From positions 1 through 64,000 of the forward strand of contig NZ_JAMXMY010000018.1 in NCBI RefSeq assembly GCF_024055795.1: a stretch of 64,000 nucleotides of DNA, read 5' to 3'. This DNA is from Actinoallomurus purpureus (GTDB lineage Bacteria > Actinomycetota > Actinomycetes > Streptosporangiales > Streptosporangiaceae). Made by a program: the position numbers and the translations under genes. Numbering within the stretch: position 1 is the first letter of the stretch; each line of letters opens with the position of its first letter. This document shows positions 8,288-17,553 of the stretch, piece by piece. The notes beneath the pieces were generated by a model, which was not told the origin of the DNA, ran no database searches, and was given only the letters and a program-made list of their open reading frames with translations.

Positions 8288-10659
8288 GGCGTCGCCTCGA
8301 CCGGCACGGTCAGGACGCGGTCCGGTCCGAGCACGCGCGCCGCGCCGGTCAGGGTGAACGACCCGCTCAGCGGCAGGTCCGCGCTGGACCCGCCCACCGC
8401 GACGTCGACCCGGCCGGGTTCGACGACGCGCCGCAGGTCGGCGTCGGTGAACGCGGTCCGGTCGGCGTGCACGGTGAACTCCACCCGCGCGGCCGCCCCG
8501 GGCTCCAGCCGGACCCGCGCCCAGCCGGCGAGCCACCGCACCGGCCGTACGACCGAGGCGACCGGGTCGCTCAGGTACAGCTGGACCACCTCGGTGCCGG
8601 GCCGGTCACCCGTGTTGCGCACCGTGGCGGTGACGCGCACGGTTCCGTCCGTGGCGGCCGACGGGTCGACCTCGAGGGCATCGTAGGAGAAGCACGTCCA
8701 GGTCAGGCCGTGCCCGAACGCGAACAGCGGTGTCGGGTCGACGGCGCTCCACCGCGACGGGCCGCCCGTCCGCGCGTGCAGGTACGTCGCCGGCTGACCG
8801 CCCGGACCGCGCGGCACGCTCACCGGCAGCCGCCCCGACGGCTCGACGCGACCCGACAGAACCCCGGCGATCGCGGGGCCGCCCTCCTCGCCGGGGAAGA
8901 ACGTCTGCACGATCGCCGCCGCCCGCTCCGCGAGCCCGCCGAGGGCGTACGGGCGGCCCGACAGCAGCACGATGACCGTGGGCGTGCCGGTGGTCAGCAC
9001 CGCGTCGGCGAGTTCGGCCTGCCGGCCGGGCAGGGCGAGCGTCTCGGCGTCGCAGCCCTCGCCCGAGGTGCCACGGCCGAACAGGTCCGACCGGTCGCCG
9101 AGGGCGAGTACACAGACCTCCGCCCGGTCGGCCGCCGCGACGGCGGCGGCGATGTCCGCGTCGTCGGCGACCTCGACGCCGTGACCGGCCGCCACCTCGA
9201 TCTCCGCCGCGGGGAGTTCGGCGCGAAGCGCGTCGGCGAGGGTCGGGATCTCCACGCCGAACGCCATGCCGGGGAACCGCGCGGTCATGTGGTTGGGGAA
9301 GGAGTAGCAGCCGAGCATCGCGCGCGGCTCGGCGGCGAGCGGCCCGGTCACCGCGACGCGACCGCTGCTCAGGGGCAGGACGCCGTCGTTGACGAGCAGG
9401 ACGACGGACTCCTCGGCGATGCGGCGGGCCAGCCGCCGGTGCTCGGGCGGGTCCAGATCGATCGGCTCGGCGGACGCCGCCGCGTCAAGGGGGCCGCCGG
9501 ATGCCGCTGCGGCAAGGGGAGCGCCGGGCGGAGCCGCGTCGAGTGCGCCGTCGAGGAGGCCCAGCTCGCACTTGAGCGTGAGGACGCGGGACACCGAGCG
9601 GTCCAGGTGCTCCTCGGGGATCGCGCCGCGCCGCACCATCTCGACCAGGGGCGCGCCGTAGCAGCGGACCGTGGGCAGTTCGACGTCGACGCCCGCGCGC
9701 AGGGCCAGGGCGGCGGACTCGCCGGGGGAGCCGGCGACGCCGTGCATGTCCTCCAGGAAGGAGATGCCGAAGTAGTCGGCCACGACCAGGCCGGTGAAGC
9801 CGAGCTGGTCGCGGAGCAGGCCGGTCATCAGCCGTTCGTCGGCCGTGGCCGGGACGCCGTCGACGTCCACGTAGGCGGCCATGACGGAGCGGGCCCCGCC
9901 CTCGCGGAGCGCGAGCAGGAACGGTTCGAGGACGATGTCGGCGAGCTCCCGGGGGCCGGCGGCGGCGGACGCCATGTTCCGGGCCGCCCGGGACGAGGCG
10001 TACCCGGCGAAGTGCTTCAGCGTCGCGACGATCCCGGAACGTTCCAACCCGCGGACGTATGCGGTGCCGATGAGGCCGACCAGATACGGGTCCTCCCCGA
10101 TGGTCTCCTCGGTACGGCCCCATCGGGGGTCCCGCGTCACGTCGAGGACGGGCGCCAGACCCTGGTGGACGCCGACCCGCCGCATGCTGCCGGCGATGGC
10201 GGCGGCCATCTCCTCGACGAGGTCGGGGTCGAACGTCGCGCCCCACGCCAGCGGGCACGGGAAGACGGTCGCGGTGTGGGTCATGAAGCCGGTGAGGCAC
10301 TCTTCGTGCGCGATCGCGGGGATGCCGAACCGGTTGCCGGCGGCGACCCGCGCCTGGAGCTCGCGCAACCGCGCGGCGCCCTCCGCCGGGGGTACCGGCG
10401 CGGTGCCGAAGACGCGGGTGAGCTGGCCGAGTCCGGCCGTGATGACCTCGTCCAGTGGGGGCGGCTCACCGAAGTCGTCCGGGAGGGGGGCCACCTCCTC
10501 ACCGGGACGGGCGGACACGGCCCAGTACCCGACCAACTGGGCGGCCTTCTCCTCGACGGTCATCCGGCTCAGGAGGTCGGCGACCCGCTCGGCGGTCGGC
10601 AACCGGTGGTCGCGCCAGGAATCGGTCGGTCGGGTGGGGTGAGGCAGCGTTTCGGCCAT
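8281..10659 (-). CDS. GH3 family beta-glycosidase (beta-glucosidase/beta-xylosidase type)
   Basis: A 792-residue cytoplasmic glycoside hydrolase 3. The N-terminal barrel has EETIGEDPYLV (about 184-194), the KHFAGY substrate-binding motif at 215-220 and the nucleophile Asp295 in VVADYFG. The second alpha/beta sandwich domain starts near 390, and a C-terminal fibronectin-III-like domain ends with LPLSGSFTLTG. The ATG at 10659 precedes the conserved region cleanly. It starts the minus-strand unit GH3-GH42, divergent from the sugar ABC transporter across about 390 bp that contain a LacI-type operator. The substrate could be beta-glucosides or beta-xylosides. With a GH30 xylanase-like enzyme opposite, beta-xylosidase activity is attractive but inferred. 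Confidence 0.93.
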   Translation of the reverse strand: MAETLPHPTRPTDSWRDHRLPTAERVADLLSRMTVEEKAAQLVGYWAVSARPGEEVAPLPDDFGEPPPLDEVITAGLGQLTRVFGTAPVPPAEGAARLRELQARVAAGNRFGIPAIAHEECLTGFMTHTATVFPCPLAWGATFDPDLVEEMAAAIAGSMRRVGVHQGLAPVLDVTRDPRWGRTEETIGEDPYLVGLIGTAYVRGLERSGIVATLKHFAGYASSRAARNMASAAAGPRELADIVLEPFLLALREGGARSVMAAYVDVDGVPATADERLMTGLLRDQLGFTGLVVADYFGISFLEDMHGVAGSPGESAALALRAGVDVELPTVRCYGAPLVEMVRRGAIPEEHLDRSVSRVLTLKCELGLLDGALDAAPPGAPLAAAASGGPLDAAASAEPIDLDPPEHRRLARRIAEESVVLLVNDGVLPLSSGRVAVTGPLAAEPRAMLGCYSFPNHMTARFPGMAFGVEIPTLADALRAELPAAEIEVAAGHGVEVADDADIAAAVAAADRAEVCVLALGDRSDLFGRGTSGEGCDAETLALPGRQAELADAVLTTGTPTVIVLLSGRPYALGGLAERAAAIVQTFFPGEEGGPAIAGVLSGRVEPSGRLPVSVPRGPGGQPATYLHARTGGPSRWSAVDPTPLFAFGHGLTWTCFSYDALEVDPSAATDGTVRVTATVRNTGDRPGTEVVQLYLSDPVASVVRPVRWLAGWARVRLEPGAAARVEFTVHADRTAFTDADLRRVVEPGRVDVAVGGSSADLPLSGSFTLTGAARVLGPDRVLTVPVEATPC

Positions 10660-10924
10660 GTGTCGTGGGCTCCCGTCTGCCGATCGAACGTCGTGGTGGG
10701 CCGGGCGTGTCCCGTGGGCCTCGCGCTCCCACCGCATCGAGGTCCACGGGGCACGCGTCCTGGGTGCGGCCGGGTGGTGGCGCGGTGGAGGGCCGGACGC
10801 GCGGCGCGGCGGCGAGGGACGTGCTCGCCGATCGGCCGGTGTGAACGGTATCGCAATGTTTCGAAGCTGCCTAGGCCCATCCAGCTCCACGGATACCTGT
10901 TCAAACAAAGAGCACTGCAGGGGG

Positions 10925-10953
10925 TTGACCGTTCGGAAGCGCTTTCTTAAGGT
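10925..10953 (+). promoter_or_regulatory. Promoter with LacI-type operator in the spacer
   Basis: TTGACC (10925-10930) and TAAGGT (10948-10953) are separated by exactly 17 bp, a good housekeeping-type actinobacterial promoter. The spacer contains GGAAGCGCTTTC (10935-10946), with the perfect core AAGCGCTT (10937-10944), the classic LacI/CcpA-like operator. A repressor there would block the transporter/GH30 operon starting at 11047, which has a leader of about 85 nt. Confidence 0.8.
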
Positions 10954-11046
10954 ACGGCAGCAACTGCCTTCTCGACACTTTTTCGAAACCGCGTCGACAC
11001 GTCGTCGCGGGCGCCCGTCTCTGCCGCATTCACGCAAGGAGGACCG

Positions 11047-12381
11047 ATGGGCGACACACCGCTCTCGCGCCGCACCTTCCTCTCGGCCGCCGGAGCCGCC
11101 GGGATCGCCGGCCTGGCCGCCCCCCTTCTCAGCGCCTGCGGAACCTCCGGTCCCGCCGGCAGGGGCAAGGGCGGCGGCAAGAACCTTCAGGTCTGGGTCC
11201 TCCAGGACGAAGGACAGAACCCCATCCAGCAGGCGGCGATCGACGACTTCAACAAGTCATCGGCCACGAAGCTCAAGCTCGTGCCCACCGCCAGCTCCGG
11301 CAGCTCGGGCTACACCGACAAGCTCCGCATCGGCATGGGGTCGCCGAACCCGCCGGACCTGATCTTCAACTGGGGCACCGGCAGCATCGTCGACTACGCC
11401 AAGGGCGGCCTGCTCGTCGACCTCGACTCGCAGCTCGCGAGCGATGCGACCTGGAAGAACTCCTTCCTGCCGTCGGTGCTCGACGCCGGGAAGGCCGACG
11501 GGAAGTACTACGGCATCCCGATGCGCGGCATGCAGCCCGTGCTGGTCTTCTACAACAAGACGATGTTCGCCGAGCACGGGCAGAAGCCCCCGGCGACCTA
11601 CGACGACCTGCTCGGCCTCGTCACGTACTTCAACTCCAAGAAGATCCAGCCGTTCGCGCTCGGCCACGTCGACGCCTGGCCCAACCTCATGTGGCTGGAG
11701 TACCTCGTCGAACGCATCGGCGGGCCGTCGGTCTTCCAGGACATCCTCGCCGGCAAGCCCGGGGCCTGGGGTAACCCGGCGGTGCTCGACTCCCTGCGGC
11801 GGATCCAGGACCTCGTCGACCGGCGGGCGTTCGGCACCAACTTCGCGTCGGTCAACTACGTCAACGACGGCGCCGGGCTGCTGTTCGCCAAGGGCAGGGC
11901 CGCGATGCACCTCATGGGCACGTGGGAGTACTCCAACCAGGTCGACAAGCATCCGGACTTCGCCAAGAAGGACCTGAGCTTCGCGCCGTTCCCCACGGTG
12001 TCCGGGGGCAAGGGCGACGCGAACAGCGTCGTCGGCAACCCCACCAACTACTTCTCGATCAGCAGCAAGTCGGCCGACGTCGCCGCCGCCACCGCCTTCC
12101 TCAAGAAGGAGATGGCAGGCCCGATGTACGTCGACAAGCTGATCAAGGCGGGCGACGTGCCGGCCGTCAGCGGCCTGGAGTCGCGGCTGTCCGACTCGCC
12201 CAATCCGGAGTTCGCCAAGTACGTCTACCAGATGGTGCAGAAGGCGCCGAGCTTCACGCTGTCCTGGGACCAGGCCCTGCCGCACCAGTTCACCGACCCG
12301 CTGCACTCCAACCTGCAGAAGGTCTTCCTCAAGAAGATGACACCCGAGCAGTTCGTCCAGGCCATGGGCGCGGTCAAGTGA
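11047..12381 (+). CDS. Sugar ABC transporter substrate-binding lipoprotein
   Basis: Extracytoplasmic solute-binding protein, family 1 (MalE/UgpB-like), 444 residues. The N-terminus combines a Tat motif (SRRTFL, about 7-12) with a lipobox (LLSAC, Cys31), so it is exported folded and lipid-anchored. Family features include DLIFNWG, GIPMRGMQPVLVFYNK and the C-terminal WDQALP region. AAGGAGG 6 bp upstream supports the ATG. It is first of a seven-gene co-directional run with two permeases and the catabolic genes. No ATPase gene is present; MsiK-type shared ATPases normally serve such systems (established for Streptomyces). Confidence 0.95.
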   Translation: MGDTPLSRRTFLSAAGAAGIAGLAAPLLSACGTSGPAGRGKGGGKNLQVWVLQDEGQNPIQQAAIDDFNKSSATKLKLVPTASSGSSGYTDKLRIGMGSPNPPDLIFNWGTGSIVDYAKGGLLVDLDSQLASDATWKNSFLPSVLDAGKADGKYYGIPMRGMQPVLVFYNKTMFAEHGQKPPATYDDLLGLVTYFNSKKIQPFALGHVDAWPNLMWLEYLVERIGGPSVFQDILAGKPGAWGNPAVLDSLRRIQDLVDRRAFGTNFASVNYVNDGAGLLFAKGRAAMHLMGTWEYSNQVDKHPDFAKKDLSFAPFPTVSGGKGDANSVVGNPTNYFSISSKSADVAAATAFLKKEMAGPMYVDKLIKAGDVPAVSGLESRLSDSPNPEFAKYVYQMVQKAPSFTLSWDQALPHQFTDPLHSNLQKVFLKKMTPEQFVQAMGAVK

Positions 12382-12409
12382 CGGCGGCGCGGGCCGAGGG
12401 CGGCGGCCG

Positions 12410-13309
12410 ATGACCGCCGCCGGGAGCGCTGATCGGGCGGCGCGACCGGGCGCGCTGTGGATCGTCCCCGCCGCGCTGTTCTTCGGGGTGTTCGCCGGGG
12501 TGCCCCTGGTCCTGACCGCCGTCCTGTCCTTCACCAGTTGGAACGGCCTCGGCACGCCCGCCTTCAACGGCCTGGACAACTGGAGCCGCGTGCTGTCGGA
12601 CGACGCGGTCTGGGAGTCCCTGCGGATCAGCCTGGTCTTCATGGTGCTGTGCTGGCTGGTGCAGACCCCGCTGGCCCTGCTGCTCGGCGTGTGGGCGGCG
12701 GGCCGGGAACTCAACCGCGCCGTGCTGTCGTCGATCTTCTTCCTGCCGCTGCTGATGTCGACCGCCGCGATCGCCATCAGCTGGCGGGTGCTGCTCGACC
12801 CGAACTTCGGGCTCGCCGCGACGATCGGCCCGTACATCGGCTTCCCGGACGGCAACATCGTGGGCAGTCAGCACGGGGCCGTGGCCGCCGTCGTCATCGT
12901 CATCGCCTGGCAGTTCGTGCCGTTCCACACCCTGCTCTACCAGGGGGCGGCGCGGCAGATCCCGCAGATGCTGTACGACGCCGCGCTCATCGACGGCGCG
13001 AGCCGTGTCCGGCAGTTCTGGCACATCACGCTCCCGCAGCTGCGGCACACCATCGTCACGTCGTCGGTGCTCATGCTGGTCGGGTCGCTGACCTACTTCG
13101 AGACCATCCTGATCGTCACCAACGGCGGGCCCGGCAGCGCGACGATGGTCCTGCCGCAGCGCATGTACCTCAGCGCCTTCCAGAGCTTCCAGATGGGGTA
13201 CGCGAGCGTGATCGCGCTGGTCCTGGCCGCGCTCGGCACGGCGCTGTCGCTGCTCATCGTCCGGTTCTCCGGCTTCGCGAAGATGCGCAGCACGCTGGAG
13301 GGGATCTGA
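12410..13309 (+). CDS. Carbohydrate ABC transporter permease (MalF/UgpA type)
   Basis: Inner-membrane permease of 299 residues with six predicted hydrophobic segments. The cytoplasmic EAA loop reads YDAALIDGASRVRQFWHITLPQL, which docks the ATPase. The N-terminal segment starts with WIVPAALFFGVFAGVPL, typical of the first permease of a CUT1 system. It lies 28 bp after the binding protein and 4 bp before the second permease. It pairs with the latter to form the channel. Confidence 0.94.
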   Translation: MTAAGSADRAARPGALWIVPAALFFGVFAGVPLVLTAVLSFTSWNGLGTPAFNGLDNWSRVLSDDAVWESLRISLVFMVLCWLVQTPLALLLGVWAAGRELNRAVLSSIFFLPLLMSTAAIAISWRVLLDPNFGLAATIGPYIGFPDGNIVGSQHGAVAAVVIVIAWQFVPFHTLLYQGAARQIPQMLYDAALIDGASRVRQFWHITLPQLRHTIVTSSVLMLVGSLTYFETILIVTNGGPGSATMVLPQRMYLSAFQSFQMGYASVIALVLAALGTALSLLIVRFSGFAKMRSTLEGI

Positions 13310-13313
13310 CGTC

Positions 13314-14201
13314 ATGGCGGTACTCCGGCAAGAGGGGGCGGTGTCGGTCGCGCGCGGCCGGCGTCGCGGCGGTACGCGACGGGCGCGACGCCGGCCGAAC
13401 TGGGCCGCCGGCCTGGCGGCGCTGGCGTGGCTCGTGTTCGTGGGCGTGCCGATCTACCTCATGGTCAAGGACAGCTTCCAGCCCAAGGACGCCTACCTCG
13501 ACGGCGGCCCGCTGTCCCCGCCGCACAGCCTGACCCTCGACAACTTCGGCCAGGTCTTCGACAGCGGGTACGCCCGCTACCTGGTCAACACGGCGATCGT
13601 CACGGCGGCGAGCGTCGTGCTCACCGCGCTGCTCGCCTACCCGGCGGCGTACGCGATCGTGCGGGCGCGCAGCCGGATCGTCTCCGCGACCTTCCGGATC
13701 TTCCTGGCCGGCCTGGCGGTCCCCGCGCAGGCCACGATCATCCCCGTCTACCTGATGATCACCCGGATGCACCTGTACGACTCGCCGACCGCGATCATCC
13801 TGCCGACCGTGGCGTTCGGGCTGCCGCTCAGCGTGCTGGTGCTGTCGTCGGCGCTGCGCGACGTCCCCCGGGAGCTGTACGAGGCGATGACCATCGACGG
13901 GGGCGGGTCGTTCCGGCTGATGTGGAGCCTCGCGCTGCCGCTCAGCCGGGCGTCGCTCACCACGATCTCGGTCTACAGCGCGCTCAACGCCTGGAACGGC
14001 TTCCTGTTCCCCCTCATCCTCACCCAGTCCCCCGAGCAGCGCGTCCAGACGCTGGGCCTGTGGAACTTCCAGAACGAGTTCGGCTCGAACGTGCCCGGAC
14101 TGATGGCCGCCGTGGTGCTCTCGGCCCTCCCCATCTTCGTCGTCTACCTGTTCGCGCGTCGTTGGCTCATCGCCGGCCTGGCCGGCGTGGGCGGAAAGTA
14201 G
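13314..14201 (+). CDS. Carbohydrate ABC transporter permease (MalG/UgpE type)
   Basis: Second permease subunit, 295 residues, six membrane segments. The EAA loop is YEAMTIDGGGSFRLMWSLALPLS. The N-terminus is strongly basic (RGRRRGGTRRARRRP) before the first segment near residue 34, which fits the positive-inside rule. The C-terminal family motif ARRWLIAGLAGVGGK is intact. It lies between the first permease and the GH30 gene, 9 bp upstream of the latter. Confidence 0.94.
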   Translation: MAVLRQEGAVSVARGRRRGGTRRARRRPNWAAGLAALAWLVFVGVPIYLMVKDSFQPKDAYLDGGPLSPPHSLTLDNFGQVFDSGYARYLVNTAIVTAASVVLTALLAYPAAYAIVRARSRIVSATFRIFLAGLAVPAQATIIPVYLMITRMHLYDSPTAIILPTVAFGLPLSVLVLSSALRDVPRELYEAMTIDGGGSFRLMWSLALPLSRASLTTISVYSALNAWNGFLFPLILTQSPEQRVQTLGLWNFQNEFGSNVPGLMAAVVLSALPIFVVYLFARRWLIAGLAGVGGK

Positions 14202-14210
14202 CTCGTTCCC

Positions 14211-15611
14211 ATGCGCAGATCGTTCGCCCTCGCCCTCACCGTGCTCACCGCGTGCTCGCTCGCCGCCCCGGCAGCCGCCCAGGACGCGCCGCGGGGCCGC
14301 GTGGACTTCCGTTCCGGCCTGCAGCGGATCGACGGATTCGGGTTCTCCGAGGCGTTCCAGCGGGCCGCCGTCATCCACGGACTCAATGGGCTGTCGGCTC
14401 CGAAGCAGAAGGAGGTCGTCGACCTGCTGTTCGGCCGGGACACGGGCGCGGGCGCGTCCATCCTGCGGCTCGGCATCGGGTCGTCCTCCGACAAGGTCTA
14501 CGACCACATGCCGTCCATCGAGCCGGCCGACCCCGGCGGCCCCGACGCCCCGCCGAAGTACGTCTGGGACGGTGACGACGGCGGCCAGGTCTGGCTCGCG
14601 CAGCAGGCGAAGGCGTACGGCGTGAAGCGGTTCTACGCCGACGCCTGGAGCGCTCCAGGCTTCATGAAGGACGACGGCACCGACGCGAACGGCGGCACCC
14701 TCTGCGGGCTTCAAGGGACGAGCTGCGCGAACGGCGCCGACTGGCGGAAGGCGTACGCGAACTACCTGGTGCGGTACGCGAGGTTCTACCGTCAGGAGGG
14801 CATCAGGATCACCGACCTGGGCTTCACCAACGAGCCGGACATCACCGTCTCGTACGCGTCGATGCGGTTCACCCCGGCCCAGGCGGTCGAGTTCGTCAAG
14901 GTGCTCGGCCCGGTCGCGAAGAAGGCCGGGCTGAACCTCTCCTGCTGCGACCACACCGGATGGACCGGGCAGGCCGACTACACGCGGGCCATCGAGGCCG
15001 ACCCGCAGGCGTCCAGATGGGTCACGACCATCACCGGCCACGCCTACTCCAGCCCCGTCACCGCCCCGCAGCCGACGCGGGGGCCCGCCTGGATGTCGGA
15101 GTGGGGACCGGGCGGCAGCACGTGGAACGAGAACTGGGACGACGGCACCGAGTACTCCGGGTTCGCGGTGGCGTCGAACATCGACCAGACCATGACCGCC
15201 GGGAACGCCGGCGCGTACCTGTACTGGCTCGGCGCCTCCATCGGGGCGACGCGCGCGCTGATCCAGCTCGACGGCGACGCCTACCACGTGTCCAAGCGGT
15301 TCTGGGCGCTCGCCGCGTACAGCCGCTTCATCCGGCCGGGCGCGACCCGGGTGGCCGCCCGCGCGACCGACCCCGCCGTGCGGGTCTCGGCGTACCGCAA
15401 CGCCGACGGCACGAAGGTCGTCGAACTCCTCAACACCGGCACCGCGAAATCCACCACCGACCTGGCGCTGGACGGCGGAGCCGGGCGGGCACAGGCGTAC
15501 CTGACCGACGCGGACCACTCGGTGTCGCCCGTCGCCGCCGCGCGGACACACGGCCGTGACCTGTCGGTCGAGCTCGCGCCGCGCTCGCTGACCACCGTCG
15601 TCCTGCGATGA
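14211..15611 (+). CDS. Secreted GH30 family glycoside hydrolase (xylanase-like)
   Basis: A 466-residue exported enzyme with a signal peptide (about 1-23, ending APAAA). The N-terminal IDGFGFSEAFQRA (about 40-52) is the hallmark of the GH30 group containing fungal glucuronoxylanases and xylobiohydrolases (subfamily 7-like). The acid/base is Glu208 in FTNEPDI and the nucleophile Glu297 in WMSEWGPG. A C-terminal small beta domain (VRVSAYRNADGTKVVELLN) is present, as usual. No CBM is seen. Its ATGA overlap with the Gfo/Idh gene couples polymer attack to sugar catabolism. The exact linkage cleaved (xylan against beta-1,6-galactan or glucan) cannot be fixed from sequence. Confidence 0.88.
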   Translation: MRRSFALALTVLTACSLAAPAAAQDAPRGRVDFRSGLQRIDGFGFSEAFQRAAVIHGLNGLSAPKQKEVVDLLFGRDTGAGASILRLGIGSSSDKVYDHMPSIEPADPGGPDAPPKYVWDGDDGGQVWLAQQAKAYGVKRFYADAWSAPGFMKDDGTDANGGTLCGLQGTSCANGADWRKAYANYLVRYARFYRQEGIRITDLGFTNEPDITVSYASMRFTPAQAVEFVKVLGPVAKKAGLNLSCCDHTGWTGQADYTRAIEADPQASRWVTTITGHAYSSPVTAPQPTRGPAWMSEWGPGGSTWNENWDDGTEYSGFAVASNIDQTMTAGNAGAYLYWLGASIGATRALIQLDGDAYHVSKRFWALAAYSRFIRPGATRVAARATDPAVRVSAYRNADGTKVVELLNTGTAKSTTDLALDGGAGRAQAYLTDADHSVSPVAAARTHGRDLSVELAPRSLTTVVLR

Positions 15612-16684
15612 TCCGGGTCGCCATCGTCGGCACCGGAGGGATCGCGGGCATCTGCCACGTGCCCGCGCTGCGGGCGGAGGCGCACCGCGCCCGGATCGTC
15701 GCCGCCGTCGACGTCGACGCGGACCGGGTGAAGGACTTCTGCGCCGAGCGCGACATCCCCGCCGCCCACACCGACCTCGGGGAGATGCTCGCCGAGGCGG
15801 AGCCCGACCTGGTGCACGTCTGCACGCCGCCGCACGTGCACGCCGAGCAGGTGCGGGCGTGCCTGAACGCCGGCGCCTGGGTGCTGTGCGAGAAGCCGCC
15901 GGCCCTCTCTCTCGCCGAGTACGACGCCATGGCCGCCGCCGAGCGCGACGGTGGCCCGTACGCGGCGGTCGTCTACCAGCACCGCTTCGGCTCCGGCGCC
16001 CGGCACCTGCGCCGTCTCATCGCCGACGGTGAGCTGGGCCGGCCGCTCGTGGCGGTCTGCCTGACGACCTGGTACCGCGACCACGCGTACTTCGACGTGC
16101 CCTGGCGTGGCCGGTGGGACACCGAGGGCGGTGGCCCGACCATGGGGCACGGCATCCACCAGATGGACCTGCTCCTCGCCACGCTCGGCGACTGGACCGA
16201 GGTCCGCGCCATGGCCGGACGGCTCGACCGGAACGTCGAGACCGAGGACGTGTCCATGGCGACGGTCCGGTTCGCGAACGGCGCCATGGCCTCGGTGGTC
16301 AACAGCGTGCTGTCCCCGCGCGAGGAGAGCCGGTTGCGGTTCGACCTCACCGACGCGACCGTCGACCTCGCGCACCTGTACGGGTACGGCAACACGGACT
16401 GGACCTACACGCCCGCGCCGCACGTCACCGACGAGGCGCGGATCGCGGCCTGGCGGACGCCCGAGACGGACGTCCCCAGCTCGCACACCGCCCTGCTGGC
16501 CGACCTGCTCGACGCGTACGAGCGCGGCGAACGGCCGGTGACCAGCGGAGCGGGCGGACGCCAGACCCTGGAGCTCATCGCCGCCCTCTACAAGTCGGCG
16601 TTCGCCGGCGTCCCGGTGCGCCAGGGCGAGATCGACGAGACGGACCCCTTCTACCGCGACATGAACGGCGGGAGAGAACTTTGA
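15608..16684 (+). CDS. Gfo/Idh/MocA family oxidoreductase
   Basis: NAD(P)-dependent sugar or cyclitol dehydrogenase of 358 residues. The Rossmann motif GTGGIAG is at 8-14, the conserved EKP (CEKPPALS) near 97-99, and the second-domain motif GPTMGHGIHQMDLLL carries the putative catalytic His. It overlaps GH30 by ATGA, and its stop is overlapped by the TTG start of the DUF6807 gene. Together with that gene and the cupin it probably processes an unusual sugar released by the locus, an inference from the tight coupling. Confidence 0.92.
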   Translation: MIRVAIVGTGGIAGICHVPALRAEAHRARIVAAVDVDADRVKDFCAERDIPAAHTDLGEMLAEAEPDLVHVCTPPHVHAEQVRACLNAGAWVLCEKPPALSLAEYDAMAAAERDGGPYAAVVYQHRFGSGARHLRRLIADGELGRPLVAVCLTTWYRDHAYFDVPWRGRWDTEGGGPTMGHGIHQMDLLLATLGDWTEVRAMAGRLDRNVETEDVSMATVRFANGAMASVVNSVLSPREESRLRFDLTDATVDLAHLYGYGNTDWTYTPAPHVTDEARIAAWRTPETDVPSSHTALLADLLDAYERGERPVTSGAGGRQTLELIAALYKSAFAGVPVRQGEIDETDPFYRDMNGGREL

Positions 16685-17553
16685 GGATCGAGCACATCGA
16701 CGATCACACGCTGGCCGTACGAGAGCGGGGCGTGGAGCTGCTGCAGTACGTCTACCGGCCGAGCATGCCGCCGTTCGAGGGGCCGAAGCCGTACCTGCAC
16801 CCGGTCCGTACGCTCGCCGGGGACGTGGTCACCGCCTACCGCCCGCACGACCACCGCTGGCACAAGGGCGTCCAGATGACGGTGTCGCACCTGTCCGGGG
16901 AGAACTTCTGGGGCGGCGGCAGCTACGTCCGCGACCAGGGCTACGTCGACCTGCCGAACATCGGCGTCATGCGGCACGAGGAGTTCACCGAGGTCGGCGA
17001 CGGGGGGCATGTCGCGGAGCGGCTCACCTGGCACACCCAGGCGGGCGAGCACTGGGCGGACGAGCGGCGGGACCTGACCGTCCGCGACGTCGAGGACGAC
17101 TCGTGGGCGCTGGAGTTCGCGACGGCCCTGACCAACGCGCGCGACCGGGCGCTGGTCTTCGGCAGCCCCACGACGAACGGCCGGCCGGCGGCCGGGTACA
17201 GCGGCCTGTTCTGGCGCGGTCCCCGCGCGTTCACCGACGGGGAGATCCTCGCCGCGGACGGGCAGGGCGGCCCGGACCTGATGGGCCGGCCCGCGCGCTG
17301 GCTCGCGTACGTCGGCCGGCACGACGAGGTCGACCGCGCCTCCACGCTGGTGTTCTTCGACGACCCGGAGTACGGCAGCGACTGGTTCGTCCGGAACACG
17401 CCCTTCTCGGCCGTCAATCCCTCGCTCGCCTTCGCCGAGGAGTTCGCGCTGTCGCCCGGTGACACCCTCCGGGTGCGGTACCGGATCGTCGTGGCCGACG
17501 GCGCGTGGGACCGCGAACGCCTGGACGCCTACGCCAAGGACCACCCGTGGTGA
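16681..17553 (+). CDS. DUF6807 (formerly 'PmoA') family protein
   Basis: A 290-residue protein of the family once misnamed methane oxygenase PmoA. The TTG start at 16681 overlaps the preceding stop as TTGA and has GGGAGAG upstream. Characteristic pattern: PYLHPVRTLAGDVVTAYRPHDHRWHKG near 37-61 with an HDHxxHKG-type histidine cluster, then ENFWGGGSYV, and a C-terminal DWFVRNTPFSAVNPSLAF. No signal peptide or membrane segment is present, which excludes a real methane monooxygenase subunit. The family occurs repeatedly with Gfo/Idh dehydrogenases and sugar transporters. A role as sugar-modifying or beta-jelly-roll enzyme is likely, but biochemistry is not known to me. Confidence 0.85.
   Translation: MRIEHIDDHTLAVRERGVELLQYVYRPSMPPFEGPKPYLHPVRTLAGDVVTAYRPHDHRWHKGVQMTVSHLSGENFWGGGSYVRDQGYVDLPNIGVMRHEEFTEVGDGGHVAERLTWHTQAGEHWADERRDLTVRDVEDDSWALEFATALTNARDRALVFGSPTTNGRPAAGYSGLFWRGPRAFTDGEILAADGQGGPDLMGRPARWLAYVGRHDEVDRASTLVFFDDPEYGSDWFVRNTPFSAVNPSLAFAEEFALSPGDTLRVRYRIVVADGAWDRERLDAYAKDHPW

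Noticed and set aside
8269-10950. Long plus-strand open frame (893 codons)
   Set aside because: It is a mirror of the GH3 gene with no domain; composition is typical of antisense frames.
13254-15551. Long open frame (765 codons) on the minus strand
   Set aside because: It is antisense to the permease and GH30 genes. Long antisense frames are expected at this GC content, and its amino acid composition (Arg/Pro/Gly) is non-coding.
16681-17553. Methane monooxygenase PmoA
   Set aside because: The historical family name is misleading; no membrane segments or copper ligands of particulate methane monooxygenase are present.
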